A stretch of DNA of 64,000 nucleotides from JAVKEN01 sp040221415. GTDB taxonomy: Bacteria; Pseudomonadota; Alphaproteobacteria; Rickettsiales; JABSSG01. The position numbers were made by a program, and so were the translations under genes. Location of the stretch: contig JAVKEN010000014.1 of the NCBI GenBank assembly GCA_040221415.1, positions 1 through 64,000 of the forward strand, written 5' to 3'. Shown here in pieces: positions 41,753-50,225 of this stretch. The notes under the pieces are model-generated. The model was not told the origin of the DNA. It searched no databases and saw nothing but the letters and a program-made list of their open reading frames with translations. Position 1 is the first letter of the stretch. Each line of letters opens with the position of its first letter.

Positions 41753-42106
41753 TTAATATTTATAATACTTACTTGAGTCCATCTCTCTGAACTCAACTGA
41801 AATGCATTCTTTATCTACAGAAAAATTCTTTGCTAAATATTCAAGGTAAGCATTCCCTAAATCATCAAACATACCCTGAGTTCTTTCTGATTTTTTTAAA
41901 ACTGCAATTGTTAAATGAAGAAATCCTCTGTGGTGATTCCCCATTCCTACTTGTGAGTTTTGCAGCCCGTTAGATCTAAGCTTAATACCATCAGTAGTTA
42001 CACCTAACACTTTGACCATTTCATCAATTACGAACTTAAAAAGATCATTTATTTCCTTGTTACTGCAGCCAATCTCTTTGCTATGCTCAAATAATACTTG
42101 TGGCAT
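41753..42106 (-). CDS. 5-carboxymethyl-2-hydroxymuconate isomerase-like tautomerase
   Basis: A 117-aa protein starting MPQVLFEHSKEI, with Pro2 available as the catalytic N-terminal proline of the tautomerase superfamily. Its length and the pattern NHHRGFLHLTIAVLKKSE and FREMDSSKYYKY fit the CHMI (HpaF-like) family. The classical role is 4-hydroxyphenylacetate breakdown, for which no other genes are visible, so the substrate here is probably different. It starts on the last base of the gatA stop and ends nine bases before gatB. Confidence 0.7.
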   Translation of the reverse strand: MPQVLFEHSKEIGCSNKEINDLFKFVIDEMVKVLGVTTDGIKLRSNGLQNSQVGMGNHHRGFLHLTIAVLKKSERTQGMFDDLGNAYLEYLAKNFSVDKECISVEFREMDSSKYYKY

Positions 42107-43584
42107 TAGAAACCTTCTGGAGTTTTTTTAAAATTAAAACATTTTTCAAGACCTGATGCCGCCCTAAACAAAGTAGCTTCATCAAAGCGATTAGCAATAA
42201 GCTGCATAGCGATTGGCAGACCTTGCGAATTCAGCTTACATGGCAACGATATTGCTGGTAATCCAGCCATACTTGCTGGAATTGTATAAACATCATTCCA
42301 GTACATTTTGATTGGATCTTTAGCTATCTCACTATCAAATCCAAATGCTGGAGTTGGAGTTACCGGAGCCAAAATCACGTCTACATCTTCGAACGCAGAT
42401 TTGAAATCATTAGCAATAAGCCTTCTAACTTTCTGAGCTTTAGAGAAATAAGCATCGTAAAACCCAGCCGAGAGTACATAAGTTCCAATCATAACACGTC
42501 TTTGCACCTCATGACCGAAACCTTCACTTCTAGTAGCTTCATACATTTCATCTAAGGTCATACCTTTTTCATATTTTCTGAAGCCGAATTTAACCCCATC
42601 ATATCTTGCTAGGTTTGAAGATGCTTCTGCTGGTGCAATTACATAATAAGAAGACACACCACTCATGGTGTTAGGTAATGACATTTCAATAACTTCTGCA
42701 CCTTCTCGACGCAGCATATCAGCAGCATCAGACCATAATTTATCAATCTCAGAATCAAGCATATCACTGCGATATTCTTTAGGAAGCCCCACCTTTAATC
42801 CTTTTAAACTTTGGCCTATCGCAGCTTTTAAATCTGGCAATTTCTCAGGTGACGAGGTGGAATCTTTTGCATCATGCCCCATCACTGCTGAAGCAACCAT
42901 CGCCGTATCTTCAACTGAACGAGCGAATGTTCCCGCTTGATCCAGTGAACTAGCAAAAGCCATCATCCCATATCTTGAACATCTACCATAGCTAGGCTTG
43001 AAGCCTACCACTCCACAAAACGCTGCTGGCTGTCTTACCGAACCGCCAGTATCAGATCCTAAAGCACACATAGATATGTGAGCGGCAACTGCTGCCGCAG
43101 AACCTCCGGAGGAACCTCCAGGAACCAACTCTTCTTTGTTATTAGTTGCTTTCCATGGGTTAATCACATTACCAAAATAACTGGTAATGTTAGCTGAACC
43201 CATTGCTGAGTCATCCATATTAGCCTTACCAATCATTATTGCTCCAGCTCCACGTAGTTTACCCGAAACTGTAGATTCATAGGTAGGAACAAAATTATGA
43301 AGAATTTTTGAAGCATTCGTAGTTTTAACATTTTTCGTACAAAACAAATCTTTAATCGCTACCGGAATACCATCTAAAGGCTTAGCTATGCCATCTCTAT
43401 ATCTTTGATCAGATTCTTTTGCTTCTTCAATTGCTAGATCAACAGTTTCAGTAATGAACGCATTCAAATTTTTGTGCTTTTCTTGAGCTTTTAAGTGCGC
43501 GTTAAGCAATTCTGTTGATGAGAATGTTTTATTCTTTAAGCCATCAAGAGCAGATGCAATAGATATTTTATTTAGCTCTGTCAT
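42106..43584 (-). CDS. gatA: Aspartyl/glutamyl-tRNA amidotransferase subunit A
   Basis: GatA, 492 aa, the amidase of GatCAB that releases ammonia from glutamine. The Ser-cisSer-Lys triad is visible: Lys in GIPVAIKDLFC, the Gly/Ser-rich signature PGGSSGGSAAAVAAH, and the nucleophile region GSDTGGSVRQPAAFCG. The length is normal. Its start overlaps the gatC stop by one base (TAATG) and its stop overlaps the next start the same way, so the operon is translationally coupled. Confidence 0.97.
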   Translation of the reverse strand: MTELNKISIASALDGLKNKTFSSTELLNAHLKAQEKHKNLNAFITETVDLAIEEAKESDQRYRDGIAKPLDGIPVAIKDLFCTKNVKTTNASKILHNFVPTYESTVSGKLRGAGAIMIGKANMDDSAMGSANITSYFGNVINPWKATNNKEELVPGGSSGGSAAAVAAHISMCALGSDTGGSVRQPAAFCGVVGFKPSYGRCSRYGMMAFASSLDQAGTFARSVEDTAMVASAVMGHDAKDSTSSPEKLPDLKAAIGQSLKGLKVGLPKEYRSDMLDSEIDKLWSDAADMLRREGAEVIEMSLPNTMSGVSSYYVIAPAEASSNLARYDGVKFGFRKYEKGMTLDEMYEATRSEGFGHEVQRRVMIGTYVLSAGFYDAYFSKAQKVRRLIANDFKSAFEDVDVILAPVTPTPAFGFDSEIAKDPIKMYWNDVYTIPASMAGLPAISLPCKLNSQGLPIAMQLIANRFDEATLFRAASGLEKCFNFKKTPEGF

Positions 43585-43871
43585 TATTCAATTACCTTTG
43601 GAACTGCGAAATGTTCATATAATTCTTTTGGTGCATTCTTTAAAACTTCTTCAGCACAATTACCTTGAGTTACTTCATCTTTGCGCATTGGCTGACCAAA
43701 CTCAGACACATTAACCAAAGGAGACACCCCATCCGTATCAACCTTTGAAAGCTGATCAATAACTCCTAAAATCTTAGATAACTCCCTCACATACATATCT
43801 AATTTTTCCTGTGGAATTTTTAACCTTGCTAACTTAGCAGTCTTGGTGACATCTTTCTCAGTAATTGACAT
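43584..43871 (-). CDS. gatC: Aspartyl/glutamyl-tRNA amidotransferase subunit C
   Basis: GatC, 95 aa, the small linker subunit that stabilises the GatA-GatB interface. ATG 43871 (MSITEKDVTKTAKLARL) matches the family start; the longer frame adds a hydrophobic lead not found in GatC. The central FGQPMRKDEV block is conserved (LRxD motif). First gene of the operon. Confidence 0.93.
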   Translation of the reverse strand: MSITEKDVTKTAKLARLKIPQEKLDMYVRELSKILGVIDQLSKVDTDGVSPLVNVSEFGQPMRKDEVTQGNCAEEVLKNAPKELYEHFAVPKVIE

Positions 43872-43940
43872 AATTTTTAAGATAAATTCAGTGGTAAAAT
43901 AAAACAAATTACAGGCGTTATCAACCTAATTCTTTAGCTT

Positions 43941-45008
43941 TTAGCCAAAGAGTTTTTCTGGCAAAGTTTTTTGATTTAGCTGGGCAAAATAATAATGTCT
44001 TAATTGCTTAGCATATACACTCAAAATTCTTTTGCTCTCAGGTGATAACTTAGATGCATTTACATTCAGCATGCCCTCTCCTTCTTTAGTCAATACAGGC
44101 TCTGACATTATTCTTTGCATCTCTTTAGGATTCGAAAGTAATTTATCTATGTACTCTGTTAATGCGCGCATATCTTTAAAATCACTTACGTCTATATAAG
44201 ATTTTTTATTGAAATATTTGCTCGTTGTTTGTGAATCACCCCAGTAAATCGGAATAGCACCTGCTTCATAAGCATTGATAATTTTTTCAGTAATGTAACC
44301 TGGGGCAAAACCATTCTCCATAGATATAACAAATTTATATTTATTGTAGGTGTTTATCGCATTCTTTGGCAAATCTGTTGACGTAGTTTTTGAACATTTC
44401 CCTAGCGCATCTACCTTTGGAAACGCATCATGCAAAGCTTTGAATACTTCCTCTCTGTTGCTTGTGCAGTGCCTGAACATGTAAGCAACATTTCGTCTTT
44501 CTTTTATCGACTCCAAAGATGGCTTTTTGCGTGGCAGTGAATTCAAAAATTTTATATCATCCTTATGATATGCTGCAAGTGGTACATACGCATGATTCTT
44601 TGCAAGAGACAGATTTGTAGTGAACTCAAAAAATGGATAGCCTGTCACTCTGTATCTGCGGTATTTTAAAGGTTTTTTCTCAGCTGACATTGCAATGTAT
44701 GGAGCCCTATTTTTCAATTGATCAACAAAACTATTTCTAGCTCTGTATATACTTCTAACTACCAGATTTGGTTTTTTGGTATCTGAAACAATCACCTTAT
44801 ATTCTGGGAACGCCAACTTAATAACATTGACGACAAAATTTCCCAGACGAACATGCTCCGCCCTTACAACGAATTCACCGCCTTTTTTGGGTAAATTATT
44901 TTCATATTTTACAAAATTCTCATAATAAAAAGCAGGAATAAATGTACGGTATCTATACCCAAAAATTAAAATAATTATTGCAAAAATAATTAATATTTTT
45001 CTCTTCAT
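43941..45008 (-). CDS. Glycosyltransferase family 10 (alpha-1,3-fucosyltransferase-like)
   Basis: A 355-aa protein with an N-terminal membrane anchor (ILIIFAIIILIFGYRYR) and a GT10 catalytic domain. The family motif is clear: KFVISMENGFAPGYITEKI followed by NAYEAGAIPIYWGD, where the EN and ITEKI residues bind GDP-fucose. It probably modifies a surface glycan such as O-antigen. Fucosyl mimicry of host glycans occurs in other bacteria but is inference here. Whether GDP-fucose is made by the cell cannot be judged from this window. Confidence 0.85.
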   Translation of the reverse strand: MKRKILIIFAIIILIFGYRYRTFIPAFYYENFVKYENNLPKKGGEFVVRAEHVRLGNFVVNVIKLAFPEYKVIVSDTKKPNLVVRSIYRARNSFVDQLKNRAPYIAMSAEKKPLKYRRYRVTGYPFFEFTTNLSLAKNHAYVPLAAYHKDDIKFLNSLPRKKPSLESIKERRNVAYMFRHCTSNREEVFKALHDAFPKVDALGKCSKTTSTDLPKNAINTYNKYKFVISMENGFAPGYITEKIINAYEAGAIPIYWGDSQTTSKYFNKKSYIDVSDFKDMRALTEYIDKLLSNPKEMQRIMSEPVLTKEGEGMLNVNASKLSPESKRILSVYAKQLRHYYFAQLNQKTLPEKLFG

Positions 45009-45097
45009 AGTTTTCTTCTTATCTTTCTACTTCCATGTTGTTGACCGATATGCGAAACTTTAATATAACAAAAATCGATCAATATTAAATCGAAATA

Positions 45098-45616
45098 ATG
45101 AAAGATCTTGAGTTAAATAAAATATCTGCTGCCATACTAATTGCTGGTATTGTTGCGCTTGTCGCTGGAAACATAGCAGATATACTTTATCAACCAAATC
45201 AACCAATTAAACAAAGAGGTTTTTCAGTTGAAGTAGATGCAGGAGATGCAAAAGCCGATACAGAAAAAGTCATCGAAGAAAAAATAGACATCTCAGCTTT
45301 AATGAAGTCGGCAAATATTGAAAGCGGTAAAAAAGAAATAAAAAAATGTACAGTCTGTCATACTTTCACAAATGGTGGCGCCAATAGAGTTGGACCTAAT
45401 TTGTGGGGAATTGTTGGCAAAGAAAAAGGAAGTCACACAGGTTACAAATATTCAAAAGCTTTTGAAGCACTGACTGGGAAATGGACCGTGGATGAATTAT
45501 TCTATTACTTGCAGAATCCTAAGAAGTTTGCTCCTGGAACTAAAATGGCATTTGCTGGCATAAAAAAACCTCAAAAAACAGCTGACGTTATCAAATATCT
45601 TGAGAGCTTAAAATGA
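45098..45616 (+). CDS. cycM: Membrane-anchored cytochrome c (CycM type)
   Basis: A 172-aa class I cytochrome c with an uncleaved N-terminal anchor (ISAAILIAGIVALVAGNIADI). The haem site is CTVCH (about 86-90), and the axial Met lies in APGTKMAFAG, as in mitochondrial-type cytochromes. It would pass electrons from complex III to the oxidase on the periplasmic side. Matches the membrane-bound CycM of alphaproteobacteria in size and layout. Overlaps the next gene by four bases. Confidence 0.9.
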   Translation: MKDLELNKISAAILIAGIVALVAGNIADILYQPNQPIKQRGFSVEVDAGDAKADTEKVIEEKIDISALMKSANIESGKKEIKKCTVCHTFTNGGANRVGPNLWGIVGKEKGSHTGYKYSKAFEALTGKWTVDELFYYLQNPKKFAPGTKMAFAGIKKPQKTADVIKYLESLK

Positions 45617-46116
45617 ATTTTATCCTAGAAATTATTCAAAGAGATTTCTGGATGATAATTGGCATCACAATTCTGCTGTTTTCAATAATCTACAGAATGA
45701 AACCTAAACTTTTAGTGATAGCTTGTGCGGCAGCTCTACAACAAATACTTATAGAAATTAGCCATTATGAAAGAGATCATTACTTTGCTCAAATAATAAC
45801 TTTTTTAATATTATGTGTGTTGGGGTTTATCTTCCTGGAACCTGTTCTTAAGAAGAGGTTTGGACGACAAGTAGATGTTAAAAATAATCCAATAGGAGAA
45901 GTAGCCTTTGTTTATAAAAAGCCATTAACAAAAGAATCTATCGGAGAAGTAATGTGGAGGAATAATATAAAACATGCATCTTTATCAGAGGGTAGCTCTC
46001 AAGATGAATTGGCTGTAAATCAGAAAGTTGTTATCGTTGGAGTGACAGGGGCTGTTTTAGATGTAGAGCCATATAAAGACACAATAAAAGCAACAGTACA
46101 AACCGCAGATGCTTAA
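45613..46116 (+). CDS. NfeD-like membrane protein
   Basis: A 167-aa short NfeD-type protein. Two or three hydrophobic helices (FWMIIGITILLFSIIYR, IITFLILCVLGFIFLEPVL) precede a C-terminal OB-fold-like domain (IGEVAFVYKKPLTKESIGEV, NQKVVIVGVTGAVLDVEP), matching the NfeD C-terminal pattern. These proteins usually work with a stomatin-type partner in membrane quality control; no partner is adjacent. It overlaps xthA by eight bases. Confidence 0.75.
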   Translation: MNFILEIIQRDFWMIIGITILLFSIIYRMKPKLLVIACAAALQQILIEISHYERDHYFAQIITFLILCVLGFIFLEPVLKKRFGRQVDVKNNPIGEVAFVYKKPLTKESIGEVMWRNNIKHASLSEGSSQDELAVNQKVVIVGVTGAVLDVEPYKDTIKATVQTADA

Positions 46117-46894
46117 AGTCTCGTCATGGAATGTAAACTCTGTTAAAAGCAGGATCTTGAATGTTCTAGAGTGGGTGAAGCAAGAAAATCCCGACATTAT
46201 ACTTTTACAAGAAACTAAATGTATTAATGAAAATTTCCCAAAAGAGCAATTTGAAGATTTAGGCTTTAATGTTGCTGTGCATGGGCAAAAAACATTTAAT
46301 GGTGTCGCCATTTTAAGTAAATATCCCCTGGAAGATATCCAAACTCAGTTTCCAGACATTCCTAATAATGAGCAAGCTAGATACATTGAAGCTGTAGCTA
46401 ATGTGAATGGCAAAGTAATCAGAGTAGCCTCAGTTTATGTGCCAAATGGCCAAGATCTCTCCTCTGATAAATATGAGTATAAAAAGAAATTCTTTGCTGC
46501 GCTAAACAGTCATTATCAAAAACTTCTAAGTTACGACGAACCTCTTTTACTTGGTGGTGATTTTAACGTAGCGCTAGAAAATATTGACACCTACAGCATT
46601 AAAGAATGGGAAGATACAGTTTTATTTCATAGAGAAATTCGCAAAATCATGAATGATTTTTTGAATATTGGGATGGCTGATTTATTCAGATTGCAAAACC
46701 CAGGAGAGCATCAATATAGTTGGTGGGATTATCGTGGCGGCGCTTGGCAAAAGAATAAAGGCCTAAGGATTGATTATCTTCTTGGGTCACCTGAAGTAAT
46801 CGACATCTTGCAAAACTGTGAAATCAACGCGGACACAAGAGGCAAAGAAAAACCTTCAGATCACGCCCCTGTCACTTGTGAGTTGAGTCTTTAA
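46109..46894 (+). CDS. xthA: Exodeoxyribonuclease III (AP endonuclease)
   Basis: A 261-aa exonuclease III-type enzyme of base-excision repair. It cuts at abasic sites and removes 3' blocks. Metal and catalytic motifs are intact: SWNVNSVKSR, LLQETKC, GGDFNVALENID, and the C-terminal GLRIDYLLGSPE and KPSDHAPVTCEL with the catalytic Asp-His. Normal length. Start overlaps the NfeD-like gene, so probably cotranscribed with cytochrome c. Confidence 0.95.
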   Translation: MLKVSSWNVNSVKSRILNVLEWVKQENPDIILLQETKCINENFPKEQFEDLGFNVAVHGQKTFNGVAILSKYPLEDIQTQFPDIPNNEQARYIEAVANVNGKVIRVASVYVPNGQDLSSDKYEYKKKFFAALNSHYQKLLSYDEPLLLGGDFNVALENIDTYSIKEWEDTVLFHREIRKIMNDFLNIGMADLFRLQNPGEHQYSWWDYRGGAWQKNKGLRIDYLLGSPEVIDILQNCEINADTRGKEKPSDHAPVTCELSL

Positions 46895-46931
46895 CGTTAG
46901 CAAATAAACACTCCCACCAAATGCCTACTCA

Positions 46932-48599
46932 TTAAACTCTTTCAACAGAAGCTTTCCATCTATCAAGACTGTCATGATGTTGAGCCCAAGTTCTAGATCT
47001 CCAATGGTTTACAGCACTTGGCACTTCAGAGCCAGATGAAGTAGCGTAAGAAATTTGATCGCTTTCACCTTTTCCAAAGCAACATCTCAACATTGCAACT
47101 AAACATCCACAGCCAATAACACTTAAAAATGCTATACCAGCTATAGCCAGTGGCTCCAAGGAGCTTTCCCCAGAATCATCATCATCTCCATCTTCAGGAT
47201 GTGGTGATGGGGAAGGTTTGTAATTACTAAAAAAACTTAATGCACTCCCTCTTCCTTCATTATCTTTACAGCCAATAAATAAATTTGTTTTAAGCTCTGT
47301 AGTAAATGCTTCAGGAACATTCACTAAACCAGACGAATGAGGTGTACAATTAAATACTTCATCACTGTAAGTAAAAATTACATTTTTATTATTTCTTTCA
47401 ATCTTACTATTAAGATTATATTCGCTTGGTATTGGATATGTCATCCGCGAAATATCTATTGTATTTATTGAATATATTTTTCTATCTCCAGAAGCTGACA
47501 CTGCTAACCCTCCTGAACTATAAGCATTATCCTTATTAAACCAAAAATTCATACCTTCTCCTAAATTAGCTCCGTCCCTTCCAGCTTTAATTACTGCTCG
47601 GTCTGAATTAGAAAACCCCGACTCGCTATGAATATACAGATAAATTTTTCCCCCCTCTTCAGCAAATGGAGCGGATATAGCGGCTAAATTAATATCAGGG
47701 ACACCTAGAACTGAATATCCAAGGTTATCTCCTAGATTCCCTGAAACTTTGAGGACTTTCTCACTCGGTAAATCTGAAATATCAATTTTGGCTTGTGTAA
47801 ACTCATTAGCTTTAATGATATAAGCTTCAGAGCTTGCAGGACTACCAACTAGCAAATAGTCTAAATACCTTGCTACGCTTGGATCATAGCCACTTATAGA
47901 AAAGCCAAAGTTAGCTGAAGCATCACTTTGAACAAGTACACAGCCGTTTTCTCCATTTAAAGCATTTGCATATCTGTCATCTAGAGAATCCGAGCCATAA
48001 AATAAATATACTTTGCCGCCATCGGGAGAAGATGGAGCGCCAATTATTACATCATAATAAATATCGTTATTGATATTTGCTACAGCAATTGAGTGACCAA
48101 AACCCTCTCCTTCCTCAGCTCCATGGAAAATAAAGCCATACTTACGAATGCCATTAGCATCATGAATGTCTTCCAATAAAAATTCTCGTGGACTAGATGC
48201 ATGATCATAATCACGGCCTCTAAACTCATAAACTACCCCTGTCGATTCAGCATTAGGTGTACCGATGAGTAAACTATCATAATTCATTAGGGGATTCGAA
48301 TATGTTTCTAACGAGGCTCCTGTTAAATCACCCTTGTCAACACCCTTTATAATATATCCATTTGCTCCATTAAGGTTTTCTTTGGACATTATTGAGTCGT
48401 ATTGCTCAAGATTCATCACATAAATTTCTCCAGTTGAAGAATTTGCTCCCGGAGCGGATACTGCAAGCCAGTCTTGTGCCAGACCTTCAGAACTAAAAGA
48501 TATGATCGAATGACCACAATCATCACCAGGGTTTGAGCATTCAAACTCAAAACCATCACTGCCGTCTAATCCTGCTAAATTAACTGTTTGCGCTGCCAT
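46932..48599 (-). CDS. FG-GAP/integrin-alpha-like protein with C-terminal membrane anchor
   Basis: A 555-aa protein. The N-terminal 400 residues form a beta-propeller of FG-GAP units: DCGHSIISFSSEGLAQDWLA, GEGFGHSIAVANINNDIYYD, NFGFSISGYDPSVARYLDYL, NLGYSVLGVPDINLAAISAP, each followed by GxVYxF/GKIYLY strands. An acidic spacer (EDGDDDDSGESS) leads to one transmembrane helix (LAIAGIAFLSVIGCGCLVAML) and a short basic tail. There is no cleavable signal peptide. The layout mirrors integrin alpha chains. Surface adhesion or host-interaction role is inference. An ankyrin gene diverges from it. Confidence 0.8.
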   Translation of the reverse strand: MAAQTVNLAGLDGSDGFEFECSNPGDDCGHSIISFSSEGLAQDWLAVSAPGANSSTGEIYVMNLEQYDSIMSKENLNGANGYIIKGVDKGDLTGASLETYSNPLMNYDSLLIGTPNAESTGVVYEFRGRDYDHASSPREFLLEDIHDANGIRKYGFIFHGAEEGEGFGHSIAVANINNDIYYDVIIGAPSSPDGGKVYLFYGSDSLDDRYANALNGENGCVLVQSDASANFGFSISGYDPSVARYLDYLLVGSPASSEAYIIKANEFTQAKIDISDLPSEKVLKVSGNLGDNLGYSVLGVPDINLAAISAPFAEEGGKIYLYIHSESGFSNSDRAVIKAGRDGANLGEGMNFWFNKDNAYSSGGLAVSASGDRKIYSINTIDISRMTYPIPSEYNLNSKIERNNKNVIFTYSDEVFNCTPHSSGLVNVPEAFTTELKTNLFIGCKDNEGRGSALSFFSNYKPSPSPHPEDGDDDDSGESSLEPLAIAGIAFLSVIGCGCLVAMLRCCFGKGESDQISYATSSGSEVPSAVNHWRSRTWAQHHDSLDRWKASVERV

Positions 48600-48669
48600 T
48601 ATACCCTCATTATCTCTCTCAAACTTAGTTATACATCACGTCTTATTCAGAAATCAAGCATTGATTCAA

Positions 48670-48701
48670 TTAACTTTTTGTTAACTTTTATTATCTACAA
48701 T
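48670..48701 (+). promoter_or_regulatory. CtrA-like box with -10, upstream of the 346-aa ankyrin gene
   Basis: TTAACTTTTTGTTAAC (48670-48685) is an exact TTAA-N7-TTAAC site. TACAAT follows after exactly 10 bases (48696-48701), 27 bases before ATG. The box also reads in reverse toward the FG-GAP gene, but the hexamer at the same spacing there (CTTGAT) is poor. Confidence 0.7.
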
Positions 48702-48728
48702 TAGACGTTGGATTAATAAAACAAGTTT

Positions 48729-49769
48729 ATGCCAACTCAGGAAGAACTGAATAACGCTCTTATAGTTGCAATAACAGAAAATGATATCGAGGGAGTTGCT
48801 GATGCACTTGATGATGGCGCTGATCCTGATGCAATAAATATCTCCGATACTCATGCTCTCGTACTTGCAGCCGATACAAATCTGGACATTGCAGAACTCC
48901 TACTTCAAAAAGGTGCAAACCCAAATGTTACAACACCTATAGGCGGTCCTTTATTAATTGAAGCCTATAAAAAGAAAAAATCAGCTTATGAATTATTAGT
49001 AAAATATAACCCTGACCTCAATGTCCGTGACAGAAAAGGTAGAACTGTTTTAATGTATGCAATCGGAGACAAAAAAATAGCACATGCTAGAATGCTACTA
49101 AGACGAGGGGCAGATGCAAGAGTGGTTGATAAAAAAAGAAACTCTACATTATTATTTGCAGCCGCTCTCCATGATACAGACTTTTTAGAGGAGTTAGTAA
49201 GACACGGAGCAAAATTAAATGGTGCAAACATAAATAGTGTAACGCCTTTGATGAATGCTATAAAAAACAATCAGCTATTTTCAGTTGATAAATTGCTTGA
49301 ATTAGGTGCTAATCCGAACATTCCAGATATCAATGGAACAACACCTTTAATGGCAGCTGCAACACAAAGAAACCCTATGGTAGTGTCAGCGCTTTTACAT
49401 TTTGGTGCTGCCCCAGAAATCGCAAATATTCACGGCCAATCACCGTTGGATGTAGCAAAAGAGTCTGGAGATGACAGATTGATAGATTCTATCGAAAGGG
49501 CAATTAGAAAAAAGCATGAAAAAGAAAGCAGAGAAGGATTAGGTGGGGAGGGAGGCAGCGAAGGGCTAGAAGAAGAACGTGAACATAAATCTCCAGAAAG
49601 CATCCGGGAAGAAGCAGTTGCTGCAGCTGCTGGTGCTGCTAAAATTTTGAAAGGAGAAGCTGTTAAAGGCACAGCAGGAGCAGCTGAACCTCCACCTACT
49701 AGCAGAAGGGTAGTTCTTAAAAGACGCAAAGGTAAATCAAAAGGAGCCGGGAAAGGTAAAGGAGTATAA
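48729..49769 (+). CDS. Ankyrin-repeat protein, 346 aa
   Basis: About seven ankyrin repeats fill residues 5-260 (LIVAITENDIEGVADAL, HALVLAADTNLDIAELLL, GRTVLMYAIGDKKIAHARML, NSTLLFAAALHDTDFLEEL, VTPLMNAIKNNQLFSVDKL, GTTPLMAAATQRNPMVVSAL, GQSPLDVAKESGDDRLI). The C-terminal 85 residues are charged and disordered, ending in a basic cluster (RRVVLKRRKGKSKGAGKG). No signal peptide. Protein-protein interaction role; host-directed secretion is inference from the family in Rickettsiales. A CtrA-like promoter precedes it. Confidence 0.9.
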   Translation: MPTQEELNNALIVAITENDIEGVADALDDGADPDAINISDTHALVLAADTNLDIAELLLQKGANPNVTTPIGGPLLIEAYKKKKSAYELLVKYNPDLNVRDRKGRTVLMYAIGDKKIAHARMLLRRGADARVVDKKRNSTLLFAAALHDTDFLEELVRHGAKLNGANINSVTPLMNAIKNNQLFSVDKLLELGANPNIPDINGTTPLMAAATQRNPMVVSALLHFGAAPEIANIHGQSPLDVAKESGDDRLIDSIERAIRKKHEKESREGLGGEGGSEGLEEEREHKSPESIREEAVAAAAGAAKILKGEAVKGTAGAAEPPPTSRRVVLKRRKGKSKGAGKGKGV

Positions 49770-49784
49770 ATGCTGGTTTATCCC

Positions 49785-50216
49785 TCAACCTCTAGTTCTA
49801 GATGCACCTGTTTTCTTAAAGGGAGTAACAGAAGGTGACATATCTCCTAATTTATCTTCTGCCATCATAGCTTCTAATTCAGCATCTAACTCCTCATCAC
49901 TATACGGACTAGCGCTCCCCCCCATTAATGCTTCAGTTATGTCATCTGCATCTCGTCTACTATCTTCTATTCGTATAGCTGCCTCTGGCGCCTCTAAATC
50001 TTCTTTCATTAAAGCTTCTAATTCAGCATCTAACTCCTCTTCTTCTTCGCGAGTGAAATCTTTTGGCACCTCAACTGGTTCTTTTGATTTTTCAATTAAT
50101 TCTCGCGACTCAGCAATTAATTGTCTTGCCTCTTCTATCAGCTTCTCATCAATTATTTCCGATTTAGCAGGAGGTTGCGCCGGAGGTTTCCCCCCTCCTC
50201 CAAAAAAATTTGACAT
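49785..50216 (-). CDS. FFGGGG-PPAQPP protein, 143 aa
   Basis: Starts MSNFFGGGGKPPAQPP, nearly the same as the upstream neighbour (MSRFFGGGGRPPAQPP). The rest is helical and acidic with a near repeat: EEEELDAELEALMKED (about 78) and DEELDAELEAMMAED (about 110). It ends in a short basic tail (KKTGASRTRG). No family is recognised. It lies 10 bases after the 259-aa gene, probably in one transcript with it and the glutaredoxin fusion. Confidence 0.68.
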   Translation of the reverse strand: MSNFFGGGGKPPAQPPAKSEIIDEKLIEEARQLIAESRELIEKSKEPVEVPKDFTREEEEELDAELEALMKEDLEAPEAAIRIEDSRRDADDITEALMGGSASPYSDEELDAELEAMMAEDKLGDMSPSVTPFKKTGASRTRG

Positions 50217-50225
50217 AAAATCCTC

